Assembly (NCBI GenBank): GCA_003254905.1
Contig: QANU01010301.1
Location: forward strand, 1-64,000
DNA: 64,000 bases
Direction of reading: 5' to 3'
Source of the DNA: Nissolia schottii
Taxonomy: Eukaryota > Streptophyta > Magnoliopsida > Fabales > Fabaceae
The first letter of the stretch is position 1. Each line of letters begins with the position of its first letter. This document shows positions 16,778 through 28,520 of the stretch, piece by piece. The translations under genes were made by a program, and so were the position numbers. Under the pieces are notes generated by a model. That model did no database searches and was not told where the DNA came from. It worked only from the letters and a program-made list of their open reading frames with translations.

Positions 16778-19700
16778 CTACAGTCCAACGTTGTGGGAGT
16801 TGGCCTTTGTAAGAACTTTAACGAAGTAATTACGTATCTCTGGTATTATACGCTGGATCAGAAGAGAGTGCCTGCAAACAATTGATGCATATGGAAATAT
16901 GAGATGAGAGCCTGAAAGAATCAAGACAGAAACAGTGCAATGACAAGTTTGAATTTCAATCATCTTATCCATGATTTCTGTATGTGACAGCAACCACGTC
17001 TAAACAAACTGGGCTTTAAGCAATCTGCTGAAACTGAATCATCCAGCTTATTTCAAACCAAAGGAACCGTCTACTGTCAAAACCTATCCATAATTAAGTT
17101 CAAAATCCCGTCTCTATCATTTTTTTCAAAAGCAAGGATGAACATAAAAAGTTACTGCAAACAAAGAAATAAACAGAAACAATGGCAGCAACATACTGCA
17201 CACAAGTCAAATTCATCTCTAACCCACATATCACTGGAAAACCTTTACTAACCCGAAAAATTCTTGGATAGGCACACAAGTTTACAACCTCATTCATAGG
17301 CAAACTCACAATAAAGTTAGTGAAACACATAAATGAGAGTTTATCTTGTGCAAAATCAAATGGGACCCACTTTTATTGTGAGCATACCTAAATATGAGGT
17401 CGTAGACTTGTGTCTATCTAATAATCTCTCTATTCAACCACTCCCACTTCACCTATCACAAATAAGTGTAACACTTCATGACTATGAAGAACTATTTGAT
17501 TACTGGATATAACAGGCTGTATAATTATGATTAGACCACAAGATGCCGTTTAAATGGCACTCTTGCAAAATTGCTTTTAGGTCAACAACATGCTTCACCA
17601 ACACCAAAAGAAACATAGAGATAGTGAACATTACTAAACCAGGTGACCATTAGTTCATTATAATCATCTATTACTACATTTCAGAGCCAAAAAGATAAGT
17701 TACAAAAGGAGCAGACACTAGATTGAGGGAATCAGATCAATACCCTGGCCTTGCACTCAATTTATCAAATTGCTCCAAGATAAAAAGGATGCATGTGTGC
17801 CTCAATGATATAGCATTAAATGCTTCTGCAAGTTCATACATACTTGACACATTCTCCAGTGATATATCCTGTGACAATAGCATCAAGTCATGACACGCCC
17901 ACTTTCCAGTCTAATATTACTGCAGGAATACATGAGACATTTATTTATATAGGATCCCAATTTTCCTAGCTGACCTGTGCAATTGTGTATTCACAGAGTC
18001 TCTTAAGTCCTAGTAAGAGATATTGATCAGCTGCTCGGAGAAGATCTTGAGCAATATCCCGAGTGACATCAACTGATCCAGTGTATATAAATCTGGACAA
18101 TGATCAAATAAACAATAAGATATAAATAGCCCACAGCTTATTAGAAGGTTTCACAGTGCAGCTTGGATAAACCATATAGTTGCAGAATTTATTAGACCTC
18201 ATCATCAGCTCAAAAACTTCCCATCTTATATTTGGAATCTCTATGTCCCTTGCATCCTTCTCCTGTCATGCAATAAAACACATTTGTATGTCACCAACAT
18301 GATAAATCTATCGCTTTCAGCTTCAAATAGGCAAGATTCCAACAAAGGTTATCATGAGGTGGAGGAGCATAAAAAACAACCATGTGTCATAAATAATGTA
18401 AATTGTGAAACCAAGTGGAGTAAATAATCGAATTTTCCTTTTATGGAAGATACTCTTTTATTTTGTAATTGGTGGGAGCCTCGTGCATTGGGTTGCCCTT
18501 TACTCTATTTTATTATGTAACAATATAAGGGGGAAATAAGCTTCTTGAGGTTTCCTCATTTCTTGGAGTGGCTTCAGGGGTGGGGAGGAAGGAGAAAGAT
18601 GATTCAGGGGTAGAGATCAATATACACTTACCCTATAACCACCATCAAACATTGCGCGAAATGCATCTGAAGATGCTAGTAGACAAATTCTGTGAGCATA
18701 AAATCGTTTGCCTGCAATGAAGAATGAAGATTACACAGTTAAATACACTTGCAACAGAAGCTACAACACCAGATCAGGTATTTAAGAAAGAAACAATGTG
18801 GACAAAAAGCATCAACCTTCAACCAAAAATATAACGTCAGACAATGTAGCATTGTTAACATACTGCTCTCCTAAATAAACCTGCAAAAAAAAATAGTATG
18901 TGCTCATAAGCATTCATGTAATACTTTCAACTAGACATAGACATCGATCATAATAACTGCTGACTATTAGCTCATTGTTTAAATGGACCACTACTTAATA
19001 ACCAGACACCATCACTGAGATATTCACATCAACTTTAAATGTCAGCTGTCATCACAAATTATCATATAGAAATACATGTACAAGCATTAAAAGCTACTTG
19101 ATATTGAAATTCACTAATATGTGTGTGTGTGTGTGTGTGTGTGTATCTGTGTGTACGTGCGCGCGCGCGCGCACACACACACGAGACGCCGCGATGAGGA
19201 TAAAACAGAATATAAAGTATGAAAAAAGGAGAAATAAAATATTTTTAAGAAAGGACAACTAAGTACATGAATGTTGTAGAGATCATATAAAAAGTTGTTA
19301 TTTTTTAATTAAACTCCAGTGAGGTCGTGAGTACTGAGGACAAGCCAACTGGATATTTGACCACCTGTGGTGTTGGAGAAGGGGGAGCAGCATCCACAGG
19401 AGACAGAGTCGAGGCTTTGTTGGCCAACTTGCATAAAGCTACAGCCCCATCAAGTTGCTGCTTAGAGCTAGATGAGCCAAGAAGCCCAATAAGGAACTCA
19501 AGACCTGCATGTACAGATATTCAGCTTCAAAATAGAACAAGCACTGAAAGGAGTTTGTACAACAAGAAACAACATGAATTAAAACCCACAGAAAATAGTT
19601 TACCAAGAAGATGCATACCATGGTGGTCAATAAAAATTCTCCTCTGATTGTCAGCTGAACAAAGATGTGCAAGAGCCAAAGCAACACGCCTTTGAAAACC

Positions 19701-22700
19701 CTTTTCTGAAACTTGCATAAGATATAACAAATGGTTCAGCACCTACAAGAAGAAAATTAAAAGATTACAAATTTGAACTGCTTCAGTAGCATTCCAATCA
19801 TTTCCCAATCCCATGTTATTTACAAGTTTACAACAAAACGCAAAAATTAACAATGTGAATGTGCATAGTGCTTACACGGCCATGAATCTTCTCCTCTAAC
19901 CTTTTTAATGTCTTTGCAACACAATCTTTAGTTGCCTGTAACAGATAACAAGTCCATATAGGTCAATGTAAGTCAAATAATTGTCTACTTTCCTTCAGAC
20001 GTTAAAGTGGCAAATACGCACATCCAATCATTAAGTACCTTGATTCCCGTTAATATAGGCAACCAAGGGTAAAAGCAGAAACAATGAAATCAAAGGTCAA
20101 GTAGGTATTAAAAAGGAAACCTTACTTGAACAATAAACTCTCCTTCCTTCAATCTTTGAACTCCACCAACCCTAATAAAATCGGACACATTATCCTATGG
20201 GACAAAATAAAATAACCAAAATTAAAAAGAGAATAGTTAATATTTTCTTGAAGTAACAAGTTTTTTTTAAGAAGCTAAGACAGAAGATATTCAAACCTCA
20301 TTATCTGCAAGGCCATAAAGAGCAAAAGCAGCATTATGTTGCAATGACCCATTTTTCGAGTCAAGAAGCTTGAGCAATGGCACTAAGCCACCATTGTGTG
20401 CAATACCAGCTTGGTTATGCATATCCTAAAATTCAAAAAAAAGGAAAAAATTTGAGGTCAAAGGAAATATGGTTACTGTGTTATAAAGAACTAATTTAAC
20501 CTACAAATGGAAATAGTTCATGGCACTTGCACATAAAAGTTGTAGTATACAAGACGACATCTGTTCTTAAAGATGGAAATGTACAGACTTTACAGATCCA
20601 AAAATATTGTGCAGAGGAAGAATAAACAGAATTAGGTCCATGAACATGATAGAAACCCTACAATCCCAATTTAAAAAAGTGAATTAATACATAGAAAAGA
20701 AAAAACAAATAACCTGGGCCAATCTCCCCAATGCAAAGGCAGACATTTCTCTGAGTTGAACATCAGGAGACTGAAGCATCTCTATCAAAGGCCGAACAGC
20801 ACCTCTCTGTACAATGTGAACCTAAAAAAGATAGGTGAACCAGAGAATAAGAACTAAAGGCAAGAAGGTACGGTATAGTTTTAAATAACATTCTATTGCT
20901 ATAGTTTCAACAATTCCCCTCATTTGGGATTTGGTCCCAACTCGCGATATATACTCTTTTTTTTTTTGGGGGGGGGGGGGNNNNNNNNNNNNNNNNNNNN
21001 NNNNNNNNNNNNNNNNNNNNNNNNNNNNNNNNNNNNNNNNNNNNNNNNNNNNNNNNNNNNNNNNNNNNNNNNNNNNNNNNNNNNNNNNNNNNNNNNNNNN
21101 NNNNNNNNNNNNNNNNNNNNNNNNNNNNNNNNNNNNNNNNNNNNNNNNNNNNNNNNNNNNNNNCCCCCCCCCCCAAAAAAAAAAAACCCCACAACAATTC
21201 ACTTTAAAATTGGACTTAACAATTGCTCTCAACTAAAGTTTATTTTTGTGCTTTCCAGCCCTGAAGCTGATGCTTACCTTACAGTCGGAATCGGTTGCTG
21301 CAAACTGTCCAAGTAACAAGGCTGCTTCCCTCTGGCTTTCAGAGCAGCAGGAGCTGATACATAAAAACATTTTTAGAATTCATTAATTGAAAATTGGAAT
21401 ACATCTTATAGAACATTATTGCCAGGAAAAAGAACTTCAGGGTTAAAATAACACAAATAAAAAAATTGAGAGGAGGGATGGGGAAGAAGGGGAAGGGCCA
21501 CTCCAGTTTGTCAGGATCCATAGATTAAAATATACCTAAGTAACCCAATAACTGGTTGTAAAGCTCCAGCTTGAAGAACTTCTTTCTTTATATTAGGGGA
21601 AGAATGGACAAGATTTCCAATCACACCAACCTGTAATACAATCCAATTAGTTGCATGTGCCAGATAAGATATGAGGAAAGACAGGGCTCAATATTACTTA
21701 AAAGCTTAGCATTTATATAACTAGAGTTGCAACGGCCATACCGCTTCATAATGAATAGCTGCATCTTCAGAACGAAGCATTAGAATCAGAGTTGGAAGAG
21801 CATTGCATTCAACAATCTGGCAAGTCATGATATTGTGTGACTTACTTGTATTATACACAACCCAGTTCCAAATACCCAATGCAACAACCACATACCTGAT
21901 TTTTATTTTCATCATTTTTGAAAGCCAAGGTTCGCAGTGCACCAGCAGCAGCTCTTTGTACTTTTGGATCAGTGAATTCAAGCAACTGAACAAGTGGTGG
22001 AATTCCACCATCCATCCTAATTATCAAGTCCAGATATTATTAAGAACAAAATAATCCCAAACTAAGTTTGAATGCATGGTAGCCATTGGAGAAGCAAACC
22101 TGACGCGGGTTTTAATGCTACTGTTCTCATGAGCAAGATTAGTAATGGCGTCTGCAGCCCTACGAATGAGACTATTAGTGGCACGAGAAGCTAAGCCATT
22201 CTTATATCTCTCTAAAAGATCAATAAGACGTGTTAAGGCACCACTGTCAACTATGAGCTGTTGATGTTCAGGCTGTAGAAATCATTTCAAACAAAATAGT
22301 AGTTTAGCAACTACATCTAAAAGTTACAGAGAAACTACTTGATATATGCCATAAATATGATACAAAGTCTGGGCAAAAGTGACAAGAGTCCTAGTCATGG
22401 CACGTGTCGAAGTGAGTTCTTTGCATAAAGTTGAATACTTAATGACATTTCTATTTACTACTTCTTGTCTTCATCCTGCATATTAAGATTTTATTCTTAG
22501 TTTGTGCGCATTTAAATTTTGAACAAGTTGTTTTAATCAGTTACATTTTAAACACCAAGGTATTTAAATCTTGCTAAAAGTAATATTGAATACTTACAAC
22601 TTACAAGTGCCCATAAGTTTGCAAGATTTCAATCAGATAACTGTTGCCTTTTTAATAATTGTCCCTTCACCCTTTTTCCCCCAAACTTATAAACCTATTA

Positions 22701-24047
22701 TGCATTTTTGCCCCTTCAAAATTCACAGTGAAGTTACAATGCTGCTGGCTTCCATCAGAACAGCAGGAAAGGGTAAACCTTAAGGGACAAACTCTCATCG
22801 ACAAATGACTATCAGCAAGTTCTTGATGTAATGTGGAATTTGTAACCATAGCATCATTACCAATAACGATATTGTTAGAGTTCAATCCATTCAAAAGCCT
22901 TGTCCACCATGAATGTACATAGTCACTTCCTCTGATTTGATTTATTTCCTATCTGTGGAAGGGGATAGGAGGAAGCATTGGTAAAAGTAAAAGACTCAAA
23001 ACACAGCAGAACTGCAACTGACTGCTTATATTACCATCAACATTTTCATGTTCCACCTTGAAATACATACATGATTGTGGATTCAGAAAGAACCCCATTC
23101 AAGCCGATGACCATGATCAAAATTGCACATGGTATTTAACAGAAGGATATGCAAATTACAACCTCAGGCAAAATCTTCGTTGCTTCCATCTACCATTCTT
23201 AAATCACTCAAGTCATCTAGCCAAAATACTCCGATAGCACAACGGGAAAGAACAAAAGTGCATTACACTTCAAATTAAAGAACATAATTTACACTCAATA
23301 AGCGAATTTAACACAACTCTTCCACTAATACATAACAAATAATTGCTAGCATACTATAATCTCAATCTCAACATGCAGAATCATATGAAACAGCAGTGTG
23401 TACGCTAATACTTCAGAGCTAGCACAACACTGAAGGAACTTTTAAATAACAGTGCAGAAATAAAAGAAAAAGAAAAAAATAAAAATAAAAAACAAGTTAC
23501 CTTGACGGCAAGGAGTCCTAATGCGAAAGCGCTCCCTTTCTCAACCTCGTGCTCAAATGGCAATGGCTTCAGAACGTGGTCGTCGAGAGGCGGCGCCTGA
23601 AGATGCCTGACCAAAACAGGAACCGCGCCTCCTTCGACAATTACGTTCACCACGTCCTCTGCAAAACAAGCACCAAACGGTTAACGCGCGCGTACATGCA
23701 AACTGAAAGAGAGAAACACAGAAGAATAAACAGCGATGCCGCCGCCACAATCTAGACGAAAGCGGCAACAGGAGGCGAGATCGGAGGCGGTCGAATTTAC
23801 CGTTTTTGGCGAGATCGGCGAGCGCGTGAGTGGCGAACTTGGCCTCGGCTCGATCGGCTTCGTTCCATGTGAAGGTGGACTCGAGGACGCGCACCTGTTC
23901 GGAGATTTCGACGAGGAGCGCAGCGCGCTCCTCGGCGGTTGGCGGCGGCGCGGAGATCTGTCGGTGGTCGTGGAGCTGGTCGTCGAGCTTGCGTTTCTGG
24001 CCCTTCCTCTCGGAAAGGCTGTGATCTTGGCGTTTCTGAAACTCCAT
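16778..24047 (-). CDS. ARM-repeat/BTB protein of the ARIA/ABAP1 type
   Basis: Nineteen exons read by eye with GT/AG junctions, in coding order: 24047-23801, 23658-23501, 22272-22100, 22016-21896, 21816-21742, 21630-21536, 21353-21278, 20821-20714, 20425-20297, 20194-20126, 19935-19876, 19742-19604, 19504-19365, 18880-18817, 18711-18632, 18262-18198, 18092-17975, 17868-17744, 16871-16778. They join to 2136 nt, 711 residues plus stop, about the length of Arabidopsis ARIA. A basic nuclear-signal-like patch (KGQKRKLDD) lies near the N-terminus, armadillo repeats span residues ~90-500 (GALTRLIDLLERY, GGIPPLVQLLEF, GALQPVIGLL), and a BTB/POZ domain ~540-645 (TLSDVIFLVEG, HRICLLASSDAFRAMF, MMRFIYTGSVDV). 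Family knowledge: ARIA binds the bZIP factor ABF2 in ABA signalling, and ABAP1 acts with ORC1/TCP24 in cell-cycle control; BTB suggests a CUL3 adaptor. An N gap lies in one intron. Confidence 0.95.
19119..19182. repeat. Compound (GT)n-(GC)n-(CA)n tract in an intron
   Basis: Alternating purine-pyrimidine sequence: about eleven GT units, a short break (ATCT), then TGTGTGTACGTGCGCGC and CACACACA. It lies in the ARM/BTB intron between the exons at 18880 and 19365. The mixed GT/GC/CA order is the type of sequence that favours left-handed Z-DNA. Confidence 0.9.
20960..21186. other. N gap flanked by mirror homopolymers
   Basis: 183 N (20981-21163) preceded by about 11 T then 13 G, and followed by 11 C then 12 A. 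The two flanks are reverse complements. They lie in an ARM/BTB intron between the exons ending at 20821 and starting at 21278. Likely a low-quality or hairpin region that could not be sequenced through. Confidence 0.95.
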
Positions 24048-24185
24048 GAAAGAGAAGAAGACGGAGGAGGAGGTTATGGAGAGAGTGTGAGCTCTGTTAA
24101 CAGAAAGGAGAGAGAACGAGAAAGAGATAGAAGAGGAGAGAGAAAGAGGGGTGGTGAGAAATGAAGTATGAGATTTGAACGAAGG
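24048..24185 (-). promoter_or_regulatory. GA/CT-rich 5' leader of the ARM/BTB gene
   Basis: Directly upstream of the start codon at 24047 the plus strand is GAGAGA-rich (CT-rich on the coding strand), a common plant 5' UTR/core-promoter signature. No TATA box is obvious. Confidence 0.4.
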
Positions 24186-24389
24186 GGTGTTTCGGGAATT
24201 GCAGGAAATTGAAACCCTTTTTTTTTTTTCTTTTTGCGTTTTTTTTTAACTTGGTAGCCAACAAATCAATCTATAGATAAACAAATGAACTTATAAATCA
24301 ATCTACGCATATTAAATAACATGCATAACATTTAGGGTTGAAATCTCAATACTACCATTATATTTCAAATAAATTAAAATAAAATAAAA

Positions 24390-24573
24390 GGAACACTCAC
24401 GTAGATCCCTAAACTTTTTTTGTCTTACCCACCTAGATCCCTAGGGGAAAAAAATCCCTCATAAGTTCTTGTACTTTTTATTCGTTTTCCTGTCCATCCC
24501 TCTATCTATTTATGATATCGCGATAGCACACGTGACCATTAACTCACCATCTCTTCCTCACTTCCCATCCTCC
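24390..24573. repeat. Left TIR of MULE 3
   Basis: Inverted partner of 24924-25106. Confidence 0.75.
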
Positions 24574-24923
24574 ATTCCAAAAATGTCATATTTAAGCTCA
24601 TTGTTGGCAGTAGTTAGAGAGAGATTGTTGACAATAGTTGGGGCAAATGTCACTAACGGGCCAAGCATCGGCCACAAAAAATACCAAATCTAGCCTCAGG
24701 ATTTTGGGTGGGTTTTTTGAGTTTGGAGATTGCATTGGTGATGATGGGTAGAGGTTGTGGCGGCGATAGTGGTGGGCACGGGTGTAGAGGTCATGAAGAA
24801 ATGGAGGTGGGAGGAAATATGCAGCTCCAAGGCCACTCTTCACCTGTCATGACCTTGCTTCCATGAGAGTTAGAGTTACTAGGTTTAAGTATGGTGGGTT
24901 AGCTCTCAAGTTGGCCCTATTGT

Positions 24924-25106
24924 GGAGGATGGGAAAATGAGGAAGAGATGGCGAGTTAACAGTTGTGACATCACAAACAGACGGAATGATGAACGGAGAA
25001 ACAATGAAAAAGTTTAAAGACCTACGAGGAATTTTATTTTTTTTGTTTTGGGAATTAGGTGGGCAATATATGCAGAAAAGTTTAGGACCTACATCAATAT
25101 TCTCCC
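24924..25106. repeat. Right TIR of MULE 3
   Basis: Inverted partner of 24390-24573. Confidence 0.75.
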
Positions 25107-25827
25107 ATTAAAAAAAAATACACATTATTATGCATGACACTTATATTTATTTGTTAAGTCTACCAAACAATTTTTTTTACTGGGAACACTGTTTTTTTTA
25201 TTCCATCAATTAATAAATTCAAATCAAAATTATTTCATGCATGTAAAATTTCATCTACTTAATTTTATCAAAATTAATCACTTTGGTTCCACTCTGTTCA
25301 AAGTTTAAAAGAAATTAAAGAATTATTTATTCAATATTCTCATTTTTTTAAACGGAAACGAAAAATGTACTTAGGAGTACTCTCATTTAAAAAATATATA
25401 TAGTAGTGCATTTTGTAATTATTAATGAGGATTTCTCTAATACATCATAAAAATTGAAGATATTAATGTCATGGTATCTAAAATTTAATTAAATGCCTCA
25501 CGAATTTAAATAAATCTTAATTTTTTTTTTACTTCATAAATTTTGTGGTCATTTAAATATAAGAGATAATGATATTTTCATAAAAAAAATAGAAGGAATA
25601 ACATTTTTTTGCCGCCCCTTGTGTCGGTTATTAGACTAAGGTGCGGCTCCCGCCGATAAAGGGGTAATAAACTTAGGGAGTTGCTAAAGTAAGCGTGCCT
25701 GGCTAGCGGGGGTTAAAAAAGGGGGACCAATGGAAAATATGGGCCTGCTTGGGTGCACATTCGGGGTGCATAGTTATGATTAACACTTAATCAAAATGTT
25801 GTGGTATATATTACCGTAACTCGGGGT
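25107..25827. other. Intergenic stretch with an unplaced GC-richer patch
   Basis: AT-rich to about 25600. Then comes a GC-richer patch (25605-25760, starting GCCGCCCCTTGTGTCGG) that stands out from its surroundings but matches no family I recognise. Confidence 0.4.
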
Positions 25828-26671
25828 TAAGGCGTCAAAATGAGTTTGACTCGTGAATTTGTTAAATAGATGGACTTTACACGAAAAAAAATAGGTTTGT
25901 GAAATTTTTTTAAAAAAATGGTTCGTCCCGTTTAGGCTCACGAGCTAAACGGGTCAGCCCAACGAATTCACAAGCTAGTCCGTGAGCCTGTGATCCTTTT
26001 TTTTATAAAAAATACCAAAATTTTAAAAGTTTCATTTTAGACTTTAAATTTTATTTTGAAGTTTAAGAGTTTAAAGTTTAACTATGTAGACTTATATTTG
26101 AGTATGTTTAACTATTTATTATGTTTAACTATTTAACTATATTTATATTACTATACAACTGAAGTGTTATGACATAGACATTGATAAATTTTGCATTCTA
26201 TTCCTTTAATGAGTGTCTACGTCCTACAAGTTGATATATACTTTCAAACCTTATTTATTATTTATTAATTTACGAGAAAAAGTTTCAATTGTGTTTTTTA
26301 TCAATAACATATTAGTACTCACATGAATGTTATATGTCGTCATTTAATTAATGAAAGTTGTATTAATTCATGAATTGATTTCAAATAGTATTTGATAGCA
26401 TTTGATATCTTTTAAACAAGATAGTTGAAGAAACGAAAAAGATAATATAATCTCGCAATTAACAAATTAAACTATTTCTTTCCGATTAATTAATAAATAG
26501 ACGATAAAAATAGCTAAAAATGATCACACATATTTATTCACAACTTTGTATTTAAATTCATAAAAAATATATCAACATTTTTTAAAAAAAATGGGCTGAC
26601 GGCCCGTTTAAGCCCACAGCCTGACCATAAATGAGTCGAACCCCACAGACAGACCCGTTTGACACCCCCTA
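25828..26671 (-). mobile_element. Non-autonomous hAT transposon, copy 2 (inverted relative of 2609-3392)
   Basis: Right end GACCCGTTTGACACCCCCTA (26652-26671) and left end TAAGGCGTCAAAA are hAT-like inverted termini. Internal sequence, read on the minus strand, matches copy 1: GACTCATTTATGGTC near the tip, and ATCGTCTATTTATTAATTAA with the following GAAAGAAATAGTTTA further in. The left end is degraded and the flanking 8-mers (CTCGGGGT and CTAGTGGC) agree at only 5 of 8 positions, so this copy is older than copy 1. No transposase is encoded. Confidence 0.8.
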
Positions 26672-28313
26672 CTAGTGGCATCAACTAGCCAAGTACGTTT
26701 TTCTTTTAGCAAAATCACAATATCGGACTCTGATAATTTCAAAGAATTAACACACGTCACAAATATATAAATTGAGTTATGAATTGAATATAAATTTGAT
26801 TAGATTAGAAAACTGCTAGGCAGACAAGAAGAAACTTCTAAAGTAATAATACCCAAAAATGCGGGCCTACGTGATCTTAACGACCCGAAAGACTATGTTT
26901 TTGAAAGTAGAACGTAGGCCTCAGATGTCAATATCAGGAAAGTTGCATTACGCACAACCAAATGGATTACACAAGAGAATCCAATGAACTCCCCACCAAT
27001 TGAATGAAAATAAAATAAAATCATGGGCTTTATTTTCGTCATGACCAAACACAAGGATAAAAAGATATCATGGTGTCACTCACTTTTCCCACCCAAGTTC
27101 ATTCTCATTCAAGGCTTATGTTGGGCTTATACGAGAGATTGGTTCAATGATCTTTTAAATTGATGGGCTTGACCATCAAAATCTACAAAGTAATGTTCTA
27201 AGATTATTTGACCCAAAAATTGATGGTCATCCACTTAGTAGCTCCGGTAAAAGTTAAAACCAAGAATAACTTGGGCCCTCTTAGACGGTAACTAGTAAGA
27301 GAATATAGTGTAGGTATTTCATGCCGTGGACGTGGAGTGTAATTTCCATAACCCCATGATTATTTAAAATGTAATGATCAATTTGATTTAAAAAGTTTCA
27401 ATATCAAGTGAAATAATTCGCGCACTTGTGAGCAAGTAAAGTATTCCTTTTTTAATTGAACCATAATCCTAAATTTTCTTTTTTCACTCTCTTCTTTTTT
27501 CATTTTTTTTTTCTGTTTTTTGTTTATGAGTATTAGAGAGGGGATTGTCATCATCATTTTTTGGTGCCAATTTTACCATTTCTTTATCATTTAAGTATTT
27601 ATTAAATAAAAGGCTTATATTTATTAGATTTTAAGCATGGGTATCCAGATTTGTCGTTTCTTAGGACGACTTATGTCGTGTTTTTAATTTCCCTTTTGTG
27701 GTTGTTTAGGTTCCCTGTGATTGTTTTGATTCGTTTTGTGATTATTTCTTTTGTAAAGTGTCACAAATGACAAAGATGATTAAATTTATAGCTAAAAAAA
27801 ATGTAATATATTATTTAAATTGCAACATTTTCTGTTTTAGTCTCAAATGTGAGAGATGCTTAGATATTAATAATTTTTTTGGTGAGGAGCAAAATTACTG
27901 ACCAAATTAGTTGAGAGTATTTTTGTTTCTTATTTACAATATATCTAATTTATTTTTTTTAATTTATAAGTGTTGTTAAATTTTATAAATGAAATTATGT
28001 TTGTGGTAAAAAAAATATTTTTTCACTGTTGAATTACCTTTAAATTTATATAAGGCTGCACTAAAATATTTTCTATAAATTCCATGGCACATAGAATGAA
28101 AATAGTAAAGTGTTGCAAACCTAAATAATTGTACATCTGGCATTAATCACTCTAAATGATGTCAACATCCATGTACAAACATAATCACCTAATTACCTAC
28201 TAAGAAAAAGTGGGCAAACTCTTTACAAATTACAACCTGCCTTGTCATAATCACCTAAAAGAAACTATTATATAATTTAGCAAATATTAGAAAATAGAAA
28301 TAAAGAGAGATAG
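26672..28313. other. Intergenic DNA
   Basis: No gene recognised on either strand. There is a short inverted pair GGCCTACGT...ACGTAGGCC at about 26864-26923, of unknown meaning. Confidence 0.5.
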
Positions 28314-28520
28314 GTGATGGCTACCATGGAGCCCCTATGTTTTGAGACCATTCAATGGTATCCCAAAAGACTCAAAAAATTAACTTTTTAAAATTATAAA
28401 TTAACCCCCTCTCTTCCTTCTCCTTCCTCTCTTCTCACCCTACAACTTTCACAAATTATATATCAACCCCTCTTCCTCCTCCCTCTCCTCTTCCTCCACC
28501 GGAACCACAATCGATAGATC
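28314..28520. repeat. Left TIR of Pack-MULE 1
   Basis: Pairs with 30155-30380. It includes the pyrimidine-rich CTCTTCCTTCTCCTTCC block, whose purine complement is at about 30255-30295. Confidence 0.75.

Larger units (their letters stand above)
24390..25106. mobile_element. Mutator-like element, about 717 bp, with ~184-bp TIRs
   Basis: The left arm 24390-24573 and right arm 24924-25106 are imperfect inverted repeats over their whole length: GTAGATCCCTAAACTTTTTT against GTAGGTCCTAAACTTTTCT near the tips, AACTCRCCATCTCTTCCTCA inside, ending CCATCCTCC/GGAGGATGG. Tips are GGAACACTC and (reverse complement) GGGAGAATATTGATG, a Mutator-like pattern. The flanks are A-rich, so a 9-bp duplication cannot be proven. 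The ~350-bp interior (24574-24923) has a G-rich part I do not recognise. It lies 343 bp upstream of the ARM/BTB start codon. Confidence 0.75.

Noticed and set aside
20822..21316. Several long frames across the N gap
   Set aside because: They translate runs of N and lie in an intron of the ARM/BTB gene.
23736..24164. 142-codon plus frame rich in Glu/Arg
   Set aside because: Antisense of exon 1 and the GA-rich leader of the ARM/BTB gene.
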